Positions 49,878-59,175 of a DNA stretch of 64,000 nucleotides are shown here, piece by piece (the stretch's first letter is position 1; each line of letters starts with the position of its first letter). A program made the position numbers and the translations under genes. The DNA is from Azolla caroliniana (taxonomy: Eukaryota > Polypodiophyta). Under the pieces are notes generated by a model. That model worked only from the letters and a program-made list of their open reading frames with translations. It did not search any database and was not told the origin of the DNA. The DNA lies in the NCBI GenBank assembly GCA_043228905.1, contig JBHGNT010000018.1, positions 13,950,001 to 14,014,000 of the forward strand, written 5' to 3'.

Positions 49878-51780
49878 ATGGAACACCCGCAACTCACGCC
49901 AAGGGAGGCACCGGAACCGGTCACAGAAGTCTCGGCACAAACGGCAGCACCGGCAAGCCCCGTCACCCAACAGTCGGAGATACAAAGGCCAACTGCCCCA
50001 GTCAGCGAAGAACAAGCAAACAAGGGGCGACCAGATGAAACACACTCAGAGCCGGAACGGCAAAGCGGTCAGCTGGCAGAACCAGAAGCGCAGCTTGACG
50101 CAGAAAGGCAGGACCAGCCACCGACAAGTGAACCCATCAGCCAACTCTTCGTGCAAGCGCAACAACAGTGCACCAGCAGCCAATGGCTCCGGTGGATAGG
50201 AGACCAAATTGCCGGAGTAGTCGGATGCATAGAGGCGGAGGAAAGAGCGCAAACGGAACGGTTGCTCGTCACAACCGATGAACAGGAGACGGCCCGGTCA
50301 AGGATCCGGTGCCTAGAACAAGACTTGGATCGGATCACAGGAGATATGGCCAAAATGGCCTTAACCACAACGCAGGTCCAAGCACCGGTGACTCTGGTTG
50401 ATGTACAGAAGAATAAGACCCCGAAGACACAAACGGTCCCGGAGAAAGAGGCGGCGCAGGCCCAAGAGCTTGCGGAATTACGAGATGAGCTAGCCGCAAA
50501 AGAAGCATTACGGAGCCGCGAATGCGACTTGAAGAAGGCAGCCGAAGAAGAATTAAGAAAGACTGTTGAGAACCTTCACCGGGCAGAGGAAAACCTGCGT
50601 AAAGGACATCATGCTTACAACCGGCTGAAGGAGGAAAAAGAGAAAGTGCTGCAGGAAAAAGACAAGCTGCGACGGATGGTGGAAACGGAAATCGAGCGGC
50701 TGAAGGAAGAGCTCCGGCAACAGAAGGACCGGGAGGACCGCGCGCGCCGTCAGATAAACCAAAGGCTGAAGCAGAAGACCGATGATTTCGATCATCTGCA
50801 TCAGGACTACAAGCTGCTAGAGACGGAGCATCAGCAACGGATGGCCGAGCTCCGGCAAGAGGTTGATAAGGCCACAACGGCACTCGCCGAAGAACGAGCG
50901 GAAAGTTCCAGGCTATTGGAGGAAGCGTCGAATGCCCGGATGGAGCTCCACAAACAGAACCATGAAGACAAGGAAAGAGCAACAATGGTACTACAGAGGT
51001 TGCAAACAACCTATCAAAATCAATTGTCACATTATAGGGAGCAGGAGGCGGACACGGTTCGGATCATCAAGCAGTTGAAGGAAGAGCGACAAGCCGTAGA
51101 AAATAAATCACAGATGGGAGCCGAACGGATCCAGTGCATCCTCCGGTCATGGCTCACTAAAACCAAAAGCTTGATTGATGACAGCTCTGTGCGTTGGTGG
51201 GCAAAATGGGCGTAGAATACCGCGGAACTCCAATTGCTTAGGGCGGACGTTGAAAAGCGGCGAAAGGAGGGCGACGACTGCTATATGCTGACCTCGGAGG
51301 ACTTCACCACCATCAGGGACGAGCTGGCGGAAGATTTCACAGCCCTGGCGGATGAACAATTGGTGCAGGTCCGGCAGCTCATAGCTCAACTAGACGATGA
51401 TCGGCTGGAGGCTCAAATCCAGCTCGAAAGCTATGAGCTGTCCCGACTCCGGGAAGAAAAAGAGCGAAAGACGGCAACAGTCAACCTTAGGGATGAGGAA
51501 CCGTCGCCGGTGCAAAGACCGAAGGGGGAACATGTCGGGGTTAGTCAGCCACAGACAACTCCGACGGAGGAACCAACGATGGAAACACCGGTGCCAGAGC
51601 CACAAACGGAGCAGCAGCCACAGCCGCAAACGGAGCAACAACCACATCCGCAAACAGAATAGCAGCCACAGCCACAAACGGAACAACAGCAGTAGCCACA
51701 GCAACAACAACAGATTCCCGACGAGCCATTGGAAATTTTGGAGCAAAGCATTCTAGAAATTTTGGACGAAGTGTAAAAGG
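49878..51780 (+). pseudogene. Extra coiled-coil reading frame of element E
   Basis: The 445-codon frame from MEHPQLTPRE (49878) runs to a TAG at 51213-51215, then 51234-51662 and short pieces to about 51775. The N-terminal 100 residues are Pro/Gln/Glu-rich. About 110-400 is strongly charged heptad-like sequence (AEEELRKTVENLHRAEENLR; KEKVLQEKDKLRRMVETEIE), predicted by eye as a long coiled coil. Then come RIQCILRSWLTKTKSL and LADEQLVQVRQLIAQL, a PQPQTEQQ repeat, and an acidic end EILEQSILEILDEV. There is no signal peptide or membrane segment, so it is not envelope-like. Element F has the same frame. Function unknown; structural or RNA-related roles are guesses. Confidence 0.75.
51580..51715 (+). 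repeat. Gln/Pro-coding short tandem repeat in the extra frame of E
   Basis: Imperfect repeats of about 24 bp coding for PQTEQQPQ, five to six units. Two in-frame stops (TAG at about 51660 and 51693) have arisen from CAG codons. Confidence 0.85.
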
Positions 51781-51808
51781 GCCGGATAGTGGGTTCGACG
51801 TTTAAGGT

Positions 51809-51828
51809 ACTGTCCCACGGGCATGCCA
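51809..51828 (+). other. Conserved pre-LTR block of element E
   Basis: ACTGTCCCACGGGCATGCCA ends two bases before the 3' LTR. The same block with one change stands next to the 3' LTR of F (30887-30906). No clear polypurine tract lies between it and the LTR. The nearest purine-rich run is AAAAGGGCCGGATAG, about 30 bp upstream. Confidence 0.7.
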
Positions 51829-51830
51829 TG

Positions 51831-52299
51831 TGTTACCGGCTGGCAAAGAAGGCTAAAGGAGGTCCAAACTCCAAACCAGAGTGTGAAAGGAATAGTTATT
51901 CGGGAACTGTTGGAATTATTAGTCTTAATATATACATATTATTATATAAGAAGATGTGGACGGACAAACCGGAATCAGTATGCCGATCTGGATCCGGAAT
52001 GATTCCGTAAAGGTGTCGTTTGGCACCATTTTGTATTTTGCATCGAAGACCTATATAAAGGCCCAATTACAATGTAATCAGTAGCGGATAATTAATAAAG
52101 CTTATGGTCTTAATCTTCAAGTGTTGATTACCGTTATGTAATTATTGTCATATCTTACGTGTGTTAATTACGGATGACTAAGTAATTGATTAAGGTCTAA
52201 TTAAGCATTGTGCCGTAAGTCATTCTGCCGTACACCCTTTGGTGACGTGTCTTAAGTGGACACCCTATGTTAGGCTATTGTCCGGCCCTAGCAATAACA
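51831..52299 (+). repeat. 3' LTR of gypsy E
   Basis: 469 bp, TGTTACCGGC to GCAATAACA. It aligns along its whole length with 31640-32109 with one small gap and about 28 changes. It is followed by the CTTCT target duplication. Confidence 0.94.
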
Positions 52300-53767
52300 C
52301 TTCTTCCAGGGTGTTTTTGAGGTTTTTGATTTCTTGCTTATTAACCGCAACCGTTTCCTCATACTGGTTCTTCATCCCTGCCCATATCTGAGATTCTTTC
52401 GAGTGTAATTCCTGTAGCCGGCCCATTTCATTGTTTAGGCGGACTTCGACCTGATGCCTCACTTCTAGTTCTCATACGAGCTGCTCGTCGTACCACGCTT
52501 TCTTCTTTTCCAATAACGCCTGGAGTCCTGTGATCGCCACTTCCGACTTTTGGGCTTCTTCCCGTATTTTGGTGTTTTCTTCTGTCGTGCGGGTGTGCGC
52601 TACTGCCTCTGCTTCGAGATTCTCTTCGAGTGCCTTCACTGCCTTTCGACCTTTGGCCCGGATGTCCTTTTCTCTATCGGAGGATTGGCGAAGTTCGGAG
52701 CGGAGGCGGTCAATCTCGGACTCTGCAAGCTGCATAGCCCTTTTTGCTTTAGCAGTGATGGCTTGTTGTGCGGCAATCTCCTGTTATAGGGTTATCGAGG
52801 GGTCCTCACCCATTGTTGGTTCGGGATTTTGCGGTGCCCTAGTGATGCTGTGTTCGAGCTCCGTACTGCGCTCTTGGGCCTTCTGTAATTGGGCTTGAGT
52901 CAACTTGACTATTTTCCTCATGTTTTTATTCTTGCTAACCATATCCTTGGTTCCCACACTCACTCTAGCCAATTCCCGATGTACCTCGACTAGGGCCGCA
53001 TTCAATGGAGGTAGTTCAATGCCCATACGCCGAATCCCCGCATTCCGTTGTCTGCCTTCCTTGGCTAGAGGCCCTTCATCCTCACTTTCTGTTGTGCGTG
53101 TGAGTGCACGCTCAATCATCTGTTGCTCTCCGTGCTCCTCCGCCATTCTCTGCAATACCTTAATTTGGTGCGTTGCCAAAAATTCCATGAGTTCGTAAGT
53201 TGTTCCAAATTGTAGTCGCGCACCGAACTCATGAGCTATATCCGGGATGTCTGGGTACTTTAGGACTTCGCTTTCCGCCGTGAATATGCCTTTCCCACGC
53301 TATGACTGGGCCGTAATGATCGGTCGTGGTTCCTGGATTATTTCTAAAGTGGTGTTGGGCGCCGTAGCTGTGGAACTGTCAACCAAGGCGGTGGTGTCTG
53401 TGTCCGCGGTTGTGTCTTTGACTAGTTTGCGCCCATCTTTCCTATCCAGACTACGTCGTTTCGCCCTCGGGCTTTCCTGGCGTTGCTCGGCTTCCTGCTC
53501 CTGCGGGGCTTCCTCCCTGCTTGCCGGCCATTCTTCCTGTGTTGTTCGCGTGCTGGGCTGGGAAGATTGTGGTTCATCTTCCCATTCCGTGGTAGCCAAC
53601 TCTGCTAACCGCCGTTTCACGGAATGTGGCGGTGTCGTGGGTTTACTGGGTTGTGGTGCGGGCAAACCTCGGGGTGGGAATAGTATCGTCAGATATTGTT
53701 GTATGATTGGCCTGTATGGCATCGTGGTGCAGCGTGTTCTTGCTCGAGAAGTTTGTGCATGCATCAA
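52300..53767 (-). pseudogene. Extra coiled-coil reading frame of element F, N-terminal part
   Basis: From 53767 downward: a Pro/Gln/Arg-rich start (FPPRGLPAPQPSKPTTPPHS; SREEAPQEQEAEQRQESPRA), a stop at about 53300, then a long charged stretch 53188-52300 with heptad-like runs (LTQAQLQKAQERSTELEHS; ESEIDRLRSELRQSSDREKD; VNKQEIKNLKNTLEE). Three in-frame stops are present. The frame is cut at 52300 by the insertion of E and continues at 31639. Domain order matches the frame of E at 49878, though sequence identity is low. Confidence 0.72.
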
Positions 53768-53864
53768 GTCCTTTTAATAGCGTCACTATCTTCTCTCTTT
53801 TTTTTTCTTTTTTTTCCTAACAGTTAAATACAATATTACTGTTACACTATAATACACGTGGGTC
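53768..53864. other. Short gap between pol and the extra frame of F
   Basis: About 100 bp, AT-rich, no coding signal. It separates the end of integrase (AEESAD then stop, near 53865) from the extra frame. Together with the lack of overlap this suggests that the extra frame has its own translation start or transcript (inference). Confidence 0.45.
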
Positions 53865-55455
53865 TCTTTAATTAATCCGCGGATTCTTCGGCCATGTCGT
53901 TTACGGCGTGGAATGGGTTTAGTGGCACCGGTCTCAGGTAGGGTTTTAGTCAAAACCCATTCACCTTTTGTCGTAACACTTCTCCATCCAGGGTGCCTAG
54001 TTGAAACGTGCCATTTTCCACGCCAACTATCCAGTACGGCCCCATCCAGCGGAATCTTAATTTACCTGGCATTTGCCCCATTCGTGTTTGAAAGACTAAG
54101 ACCGCATTGCCGACCGCAAAATCTTTTTCACGCGCATTTTGATGCCGGTCCACGAATGCTTCAGATGGCCATGCTTCGTAATCGTTTCTCGCCTAGTTCG
54201 TGCAACTGTTGTAACCGTATTTGTTTGGATTTGTGTTCTGATAGCCGGTCTCGTACCTGAATCCGTAGATTGGGTACTTGAAATTCGACTGGCATTACGG
54301 CCTCCAGCCCAAATGCTAGCCGGAAAGGCATAGATTGTATGCTAGTCTTATAGCTAGTTCGGTACGCCCATAACAAGTTGTGTAATTTGGTATCCCAGTC
54401 TATTCTGTTCTCATTGACGATCTTTTTTAGTATGGTTTGTAATGTTTTGTTCGTGGACTCCGCTAAACCATTCGCATGTGGATAATATGGCGTGCTCTTC
54501 TTGTGGACAACAACATATGACCGAATTCAGAACGTGCCTTCCTTGGTCGCTGATGAGCTCGATAGGGCAGTCAAAACGACACCAGATGTGTTCATAAAGA
54601 AATTTTTCCGTCATTGCCGCGGTATTTTCTCGTAGTGCTTTCGCTTCCACCCACTTGGTGCAATAATCAATAGCCATGAGTATATGTTTATTGCCAGTCC
54701 GAGCTACTACCAGTGTAAATGGCCCCACGAAATCGAGTCCCCATTTCTGGAATGGAACCAACGGCAACACTGGTTGATGTGGCATCCTTGCGACCTCCGT
54801 GGGCTGGCACATCGGTTGACACAGATCACATTGTTTGCAATATTCATACGCATCCTTTTGCGTAGTCGGCCACCATAGACCGGCTTGCCAGACTCTATGA
54901 GCCGTAACATCGCCCGCGTAGTGTCCTCCTGCCGTACCACAGTGAGCTTTGCGTAGAACCGCTTCCTTCTCATCTTGGCGTATTCCACGTCGCTGCCTTT
55001 GTGATACAGGACCCCTTCGACCAAACAGAAGTTACGACTTCAGACAGCCAATCGTTTCTTTTCGTCTGTCCTTAATTGCGGCGGTGGTAATCCTGTGGTC
55101 AGAAAGAATGTCATCTCCATCAACTACCGATCTGGAAAAGTTTTTTCCGTACGTGTCGCTATAGTTGCGATCCGCAGGATGTCTGCATCAGGAAAGTCTT
55201 CATCATCCTTTCGCACCATTTCTCCATTATCCATCCTGCTTAAGAAATCCGCTACAACATGTTGCGTACCAGGTGGATGATGTATAACAAAGTCAAACTC
55301 CTGGAGCAACAACATCCATCTAGCCAATTTTCCTGTTAGCGCCCCCTTCCCCACCAGGTATAGCAACGTCGTATGGTCCACGTGAAACGTAAATTTCTGC
55401 CCTAGTAGATAATGTTGGAATTTATTGAGTACAATTAGTACTAGCGAATATTTGA
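53865..55455 (-). pseudogene. RNase H end and integrase of element F
   Basis: Starts in the middle of RNase H (NKFQHYLLGQKFTFHVDHTT; PPGTQHVVADFLSRMDNGE). Integrase: zinc region degraded near 54850-55020; core [51 protein letters not shown]; then a frame change near 54500 and MLWAYRTSYKTSIQSMPFRL, LAFGLEAVMPVEFQVPNLRI and FRWMGPYWIVGVENGTFQLG. No chromodomain. The style matches the integrase of E, but identity is moderate, so F and E are different families of the same lineage. Confidence 0.88.
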
Positions 55456-55459
55456 TTTG

Positions 55460-56445
55460 CCTATCTTCTTGGCCTATGACAGCAGTTCACTGCAATATGC
55501 CCCGGTCCACCACAATAAAGACATAGTCGATTTGTTCAGCCTTGCTGCTTTCCTCTTCCAATAAGGGTATGCGATGATGTGTGGTGTCGATTTCCATCAG
55601 AGTTGGAGTATTTGCTAGAGACGCATTATATGATTCTCTTGGAAAAGGTTTTGCTACAACTGAGGCGTAGGTGGGCTTTGATCTTGTCCTTGGCATCTGG
55701 AACTGACGTTCCAAACATCGTTTGGAAAGGTGGTTATCACATCGTACCACTCGATTGATTGCTTCTATGGGTGACTTTGGTTCTTCAGGGAAAGTCAAAA
55801 GTAAATCCTTGACATCATTACATAGGCCATAACGAAATTGCTCCATCAATGCTTGGTCATCCCAAGGAATATCGGTTGCGAGAAGACGGAAATTCGCAGC
55901 ATAAGTTGAGGCCAGCCGATCACCTTGACGCAGTCTTCAGATTTTGTTTATTGCCGTCCTACCACTATTTGTTGATTGCCTTAAACTCACTAATAAACTC
56001 TTCAAAATTATTTAACAACAAAGAGGTTTTTTCTAATAAAGGGGCGAACCATGCCAAAGTTGTGCCACTAAGTAGCGTTCCTACTATTTCCACTCGTGAT
56101 GCATTGGTGGGATATCAAGAATGATGCATTTGAATCACCAAACGTACTTGATTAAAAAATCATCTAAATTGTGATCTTGTTCCATCAAACATCATAGGAG
56201 GAATGATCTTGGGTTCTTTAGGAGTCCCTTGAGTGCTTGATCCTTGTTGTTGTACTGGCACAATAGTTGCTTCAAGTTGTTGCACATGTAACGTCAGCTC
56301 CCCATGTTGTTGTTTTTCTAGAGCTATTTATTGAAGATCCCCCAACAAACATTGATTTTCTTATTCTAGTGCTACAAACTTCTCTTTTAAGCACTGGAGC
56401 TCTGAAAAAACGGATTGGTATTCTTGAGCTCTAACAATTTCCATT
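55460..56445 (-). pseudogene. gag of chromovirus B
   Basis: Starts MEIVRAQEYQS at about 56445, roughly 70 bp after the LTR, then a Gln-rich segment (EKQQHGELTLHVQQLEA). The capsid core FNQVRLVIQMHH, TLAWFAPLLEKTSLLLNNFE is followed by the frame 55849-55487 (MEQFRYGLCNDVKDLLLTFP). A zinc-knuckle remnant lies near 55500-55540. Frame changes and stops abound. Confidence 0.82.
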
Positions 56446-56514
56446 TAGTAGGAAGGATAATAGGATTAGTATGAAAGGAAGGAGGGATAAGAGGATGAGA
56501 AATTCGGTTCAAAC

Positions 56515-56621
56515 TGTCAGAGATAGTACTAGAGATAGAGAGAATTAGTACTAAAGATAGAGAGGAAGAATGAGGATTAGTACTAAGAAGGGGAAAAGCG
56601 TGTGGAGACTCACGAGAGAAG

Positions 56622-56671
<50 letters not shown>

Positions 56672-56978
56672 AATGATGATAACAAGTGGTATATTATATG
56701 AAGAGAAGATACAAGAGTAGCTAGGAGGCTTAAGATTGGCATTGAACCGAATTGGTTTGAAATAATGCCATGTGCATGTATTTATAGTGCTCTCAGGAGT
56801 ACTCCTGAAGTTTCTAGAATGTTCCATAAGAATCTGGAATATACATGAATTTCCTATGGTGAAATAATAAATGAAAATAATATTTTTCATAAGTTACAAT
56901 GCATGGTTTAATGGTAAAGGTTCAACTCATGTAACACAAGGGCATGGGTTTGAATCCTTTTGGAGCCATACCATGACA
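56515..56978 (-). repeat. 5' LTR of chromovirus B
   Basis: 464 bp on the minus strand, TGTCATGGTATGG (56978) to CTCTGACA (56515). It matches the LTR at 4645 in length and content, with a TATAAATA box near 56778 and a (GA)n run at about 56630-56668. After the LTR comes GTTTGAACCGAATTTC, in which I do not recognise a tRNA primer site. Confidence 0.87.
56897..56962 (+). other. tRNA-like module in the LTR of chromovirus B
   Basis: A box TGGTTTAATGG at 56904-56914 and B box GGTTTGAATCC at 56947-56957, 32 bases apart. It is sense on the plus strand, so antisense to the element, and close to the outer LTR end. Confidence 0.73.
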
Positions 56979-57018
56979 GGGGTTGTCGTACCGTCTCATA
57001 ATGGAGAGAGTGCATACT

Positions 57019-57876
57019 TCAGGTATGTTTCCCATATCGACAATGCTCGCAGAAGTCCGTCTTTGCTCGGAGTTTCGGAATGTAGCCGATCGCCATTAGT
57101 CGATCAAGTTCGGCTTGAGACATATGGCTGAGTCGGCCATGCCATAGGTTCGGGTCGATCTTTTCGGTTATGTTCACGGGCCCATCTAGATTGATCGCCA
57201 TCATTGGGTACAAGTTGTTGTACTTGTTCCCGCTTCTAATTCTTAGATCTCCTCAGCTTGTTCTCTCGATCAATTGTGTTGGTCAACCGACTCGGTCGAG
57301 TGATGGGCTTCTGCCAACTCGTCGATGGTTACTCCAATAAATTTTCAATGAATATCCTCAGTGAGGATTTGGCCAATTGTTTTGTCCAAGTTCAATCTAG
57401 GACTGCTATTGGCGAAGGTCGTGCAGAACACCTCCCAACTCGCCGGCAAGCTCTATTGGAGGGCAAGAGCTTTAACTTCTTCTTTGAAGTTAATCCTCTA
57501 GGAGGAGAGTTCAGACAATACCCGACTAAAGGTGTTGATGTGAGAGGTCATTGGGTCCAAATCTCTCATCTTCATATTGAATAGCTGTCGAATCAATATG
57601 AGTTTCAATGAGGGCTTTTTTTCGTACAATGCCTGCACCTTCTCCCATAAAGAGAATGTTGTCGTTTTCGGCCAGATGCATTCGGATGGTGGAGAGTGCG
57701 ATTTCATCTATGGATCTCCACTCTTCGGCTGTCATCGAAGCAAATTTCTCACTGTGTCGAATGGCTTCGACTTGTCTTCTGATGATCAACACACCTTGCA
57801 TCATCTCCTTCCACAAGGCAAAGTTTTTGCCATCGAACTTTCGAATTTCAACTCTTGTACCAGATGTTGAAGCCAT
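57019..57876 (-). pseudogene. copia gag and integrase zinc domain
   Basis: The gag starts MASTSGTRVEIRKFDGKNFA at 57876, continues with EEWRSIDEIALSTIRMHLAE and, after frame changes, with KPSLKLILIRQLFNMKMRDL. It ends near QILTEDIH at 57350. From 57213 the text is PNLWHGRLSHMSQAELDRLM and CEHCRYGKH, the HHCC zinc domain before integrase. The jump between the two parts is a deletion. Confidence 0.85.
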
Positions 57877-57962
57877 GTTCTTTTTGAAAATGAAATTTTT
57901 ACTAACCTTGTCTTCTCTTTCAGCTTTCTCTATTGTTTTGTTGCCATTGAACAGCAAGTCGC

Positions 57963-57976
57963 GTTGATACCACTTG
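57963..57976 (-). other. Primer binding site of the 57-58 kb copia
   Basis: TGGTATCAACGC on the minus strand follows an LTR end reading CATATCCAACA. It is an initiator-Met type site with two changes, which indicates age or a variant primer. Confidence 0.75.
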
Positions 57977-58027
57977 TTGGATATGGTGTTCAATATATAT
58001 GTGGAAGTATGTGAGGACCTGTAGGTT

Positions 58028-59175
58028 ATGTGCACAGCAAACAACATAGAGTATGATGGAAGAAATTATGGAAACGTAAACACAGTTATCAAGTGCTTGC
58101 GGTCGGATGGCGGAAAAGAGTACTTTTCTAGCCAATTCAACAGTTATCTGCAACAAATGGGAATTCGGCACGAATTCAGTTGTAGGTATACGTCGGAGCA
58201 AAACGGTGTACCCAAAAGGAAGAATCGGTCGGTTGTGGAAGAGGTGCAGGCAATGCTGGAAGAAAAGAGTATGCCCAAGTTCTATTGGATCGAAGTGGTT
58301 TGAACCGTGGTCTACATCCAGAATCGGATCGGAGAAAAAGTGTCGGCACATGAGCTATATTTCGGAAGGAAGCCGAATCTATGACACTTGAGCGTTTTCG
58401 GTAGCATCGCGTATGTGCATGTGTCGAAGGAGAAGCGGAGGAAGCTTGACGCGAAAGCCGAGAAGTGTATCTTGGTCGGCTATTTGGACGAACAAAATGT
58501 TTATAAGTGTTATAACCGCCGAACCAAACAAGGTTTTGTAAGTTGTGATGTCGTGTTGGATGAGTCTGTGTCTTGGTACTTGCCTCCAACTCCGGACCTC
58601 AACTCCAATCCGAGTTCTGAAGATGAGGTCAGTGAGGCTGAGATGCCGCCTGATGAATGCAAAGTTGGAACTCTTGAAGAGAGTCCGATCTCATTTTGGC
58701 TAACTAGACTGAATGAGCGACTGAGTCGGTTTAACCAGTCAAATGAAGAGCCAGCGAGTAGTGGAGACTCGGTCGTGCATTCCCTGTGCAAGGAGCCGAA
58801 GAGACGGCTTACGCGCAAAGAAAAGGGCAAGAAGAAGATGCCGAAGTACGGCACAGATAGGGACGAGTCTGATCGACGTGAATCCGACTCCGAGAAGAGC
58901 AATGACGGGCCTTCAAGAGCGAAGCCCACGTTAGCTAGAATGGCCTTAACATCAGCTAATGAGCAATTACGCAGATCTACCCGCCAAAAGAAACCTATTG
59001 TGCGGTTCGGATACAACGAGTACATGGCGCATCACTATGCATACATGACACGCGTAGCGGAAGTGCATGAGCCGGAGAGCTATGCAGAAGCGGAAAAGGA
59101 CGCGAATTGGCGTGCCACAATGAAGAAAGAGATGAACACAATTGCGAAAATGAAACTTGGGACCTGGTTGACACC
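58028..59175 (+). pseudogene. copia 4 integrase and linker
   Basis: The core starts at VIKCLRSDGGKEYFSSQFNS (second Asp), with NGVPKRKNRSVVEEV where the family has NGVAERKNR, so the catalytic Glu is Lys. One stop follows IEVV, and another falls in PNL-stop-HLSVFGSIAYVHV. The C-terminal part has EKCILVGYLDEQNVYKCYN and VVLDESVSWYLPP. The linker to RT is long, acidic then basic (KEPKRRLTRKEKGKKKMPKY), and ends STRQKKPIVRFGYNEY. Confidence 0.87.

Larger units (their letters stand above)
31640..52299 (+). mobile_element. Gypsy element E, host of two nested elements
   Basis: Two LTRs (31640-32109 and 51831-52299) differ at about 28 positions by eye. They are flanked by a perfect 5-bp repeat CTTCT (31635-31639 and 52300-52304), so both outer ends derive from a single insertion. 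Without the nested copia (33840-39929) and gypsy G (43125-49812) it is about 7.9 kb: gag, protease, RT/RNase H, partial integrase, extra coiled-coil frame. There is no chromodomain. The protease, RT and integrase text resembles the non-chromoviral plant gypsy lineages (Tat/Athila-like), which is an inference from motif style. Confidence 0.93.
30473..55455 (-). mobile_element. Gypsy element F, split by insertion of element E
   Basis: Minus-strand non-chromoviral gypsy. Reading from 55455 down: RNase H, integrase, an extra coiled-coil reading frame (53767-52300), the 20.7-kb insertion of E (31640-52299), the rest of the extra frame (31639-30907), then the 3' LTR (30881-30473). The 5' half (LTR, gag, protease, RT) is missing, cut off at about 55455 by chromovirus B. 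The two halves join through the 5-bp direct repeat CTTCT that flanks E. Confidence 0.85.
55460..56978 (-). mobile_element. Chromovirus copy B, 5' end only
   Basis: LTR, short leader, gag and zinc knuckle in the minus direction, close to copy A. It stops after PRRxANQI of the knuckle region, where RNase H of element F begins. It supplies the missing 5' LTR for comparison with A. Confidence 0.9.
57000..58024 (-). mobile_element. Ty1/copia fragment, LTR end to gag-pre-integrase
   Basis: Minus strand, from an LTR remnant (58024-57977) through a primer site and gag to a zinc-binding integrase start. The nucleocapsid, protease and linker between gag and integrase are deleted. It is a different family from copia 1, 2 and 3. 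It meets copia 4 head to head at 58025. Confidence 0.85.

Noticed and set aside
49878-51215. Host myosin- or golgin-like coiled-coil gene
   Set aside because: It lies between the LTRs of element E and has a counterpart in element F, so it belongs to the retroelement.
49878-51780. Envelope gene of an endogenous retrovirus
   Set aside because: No signal peptide, no membrane segment and no Cys-rich region, only coiled coil and Pro/Gln-rich sequence.
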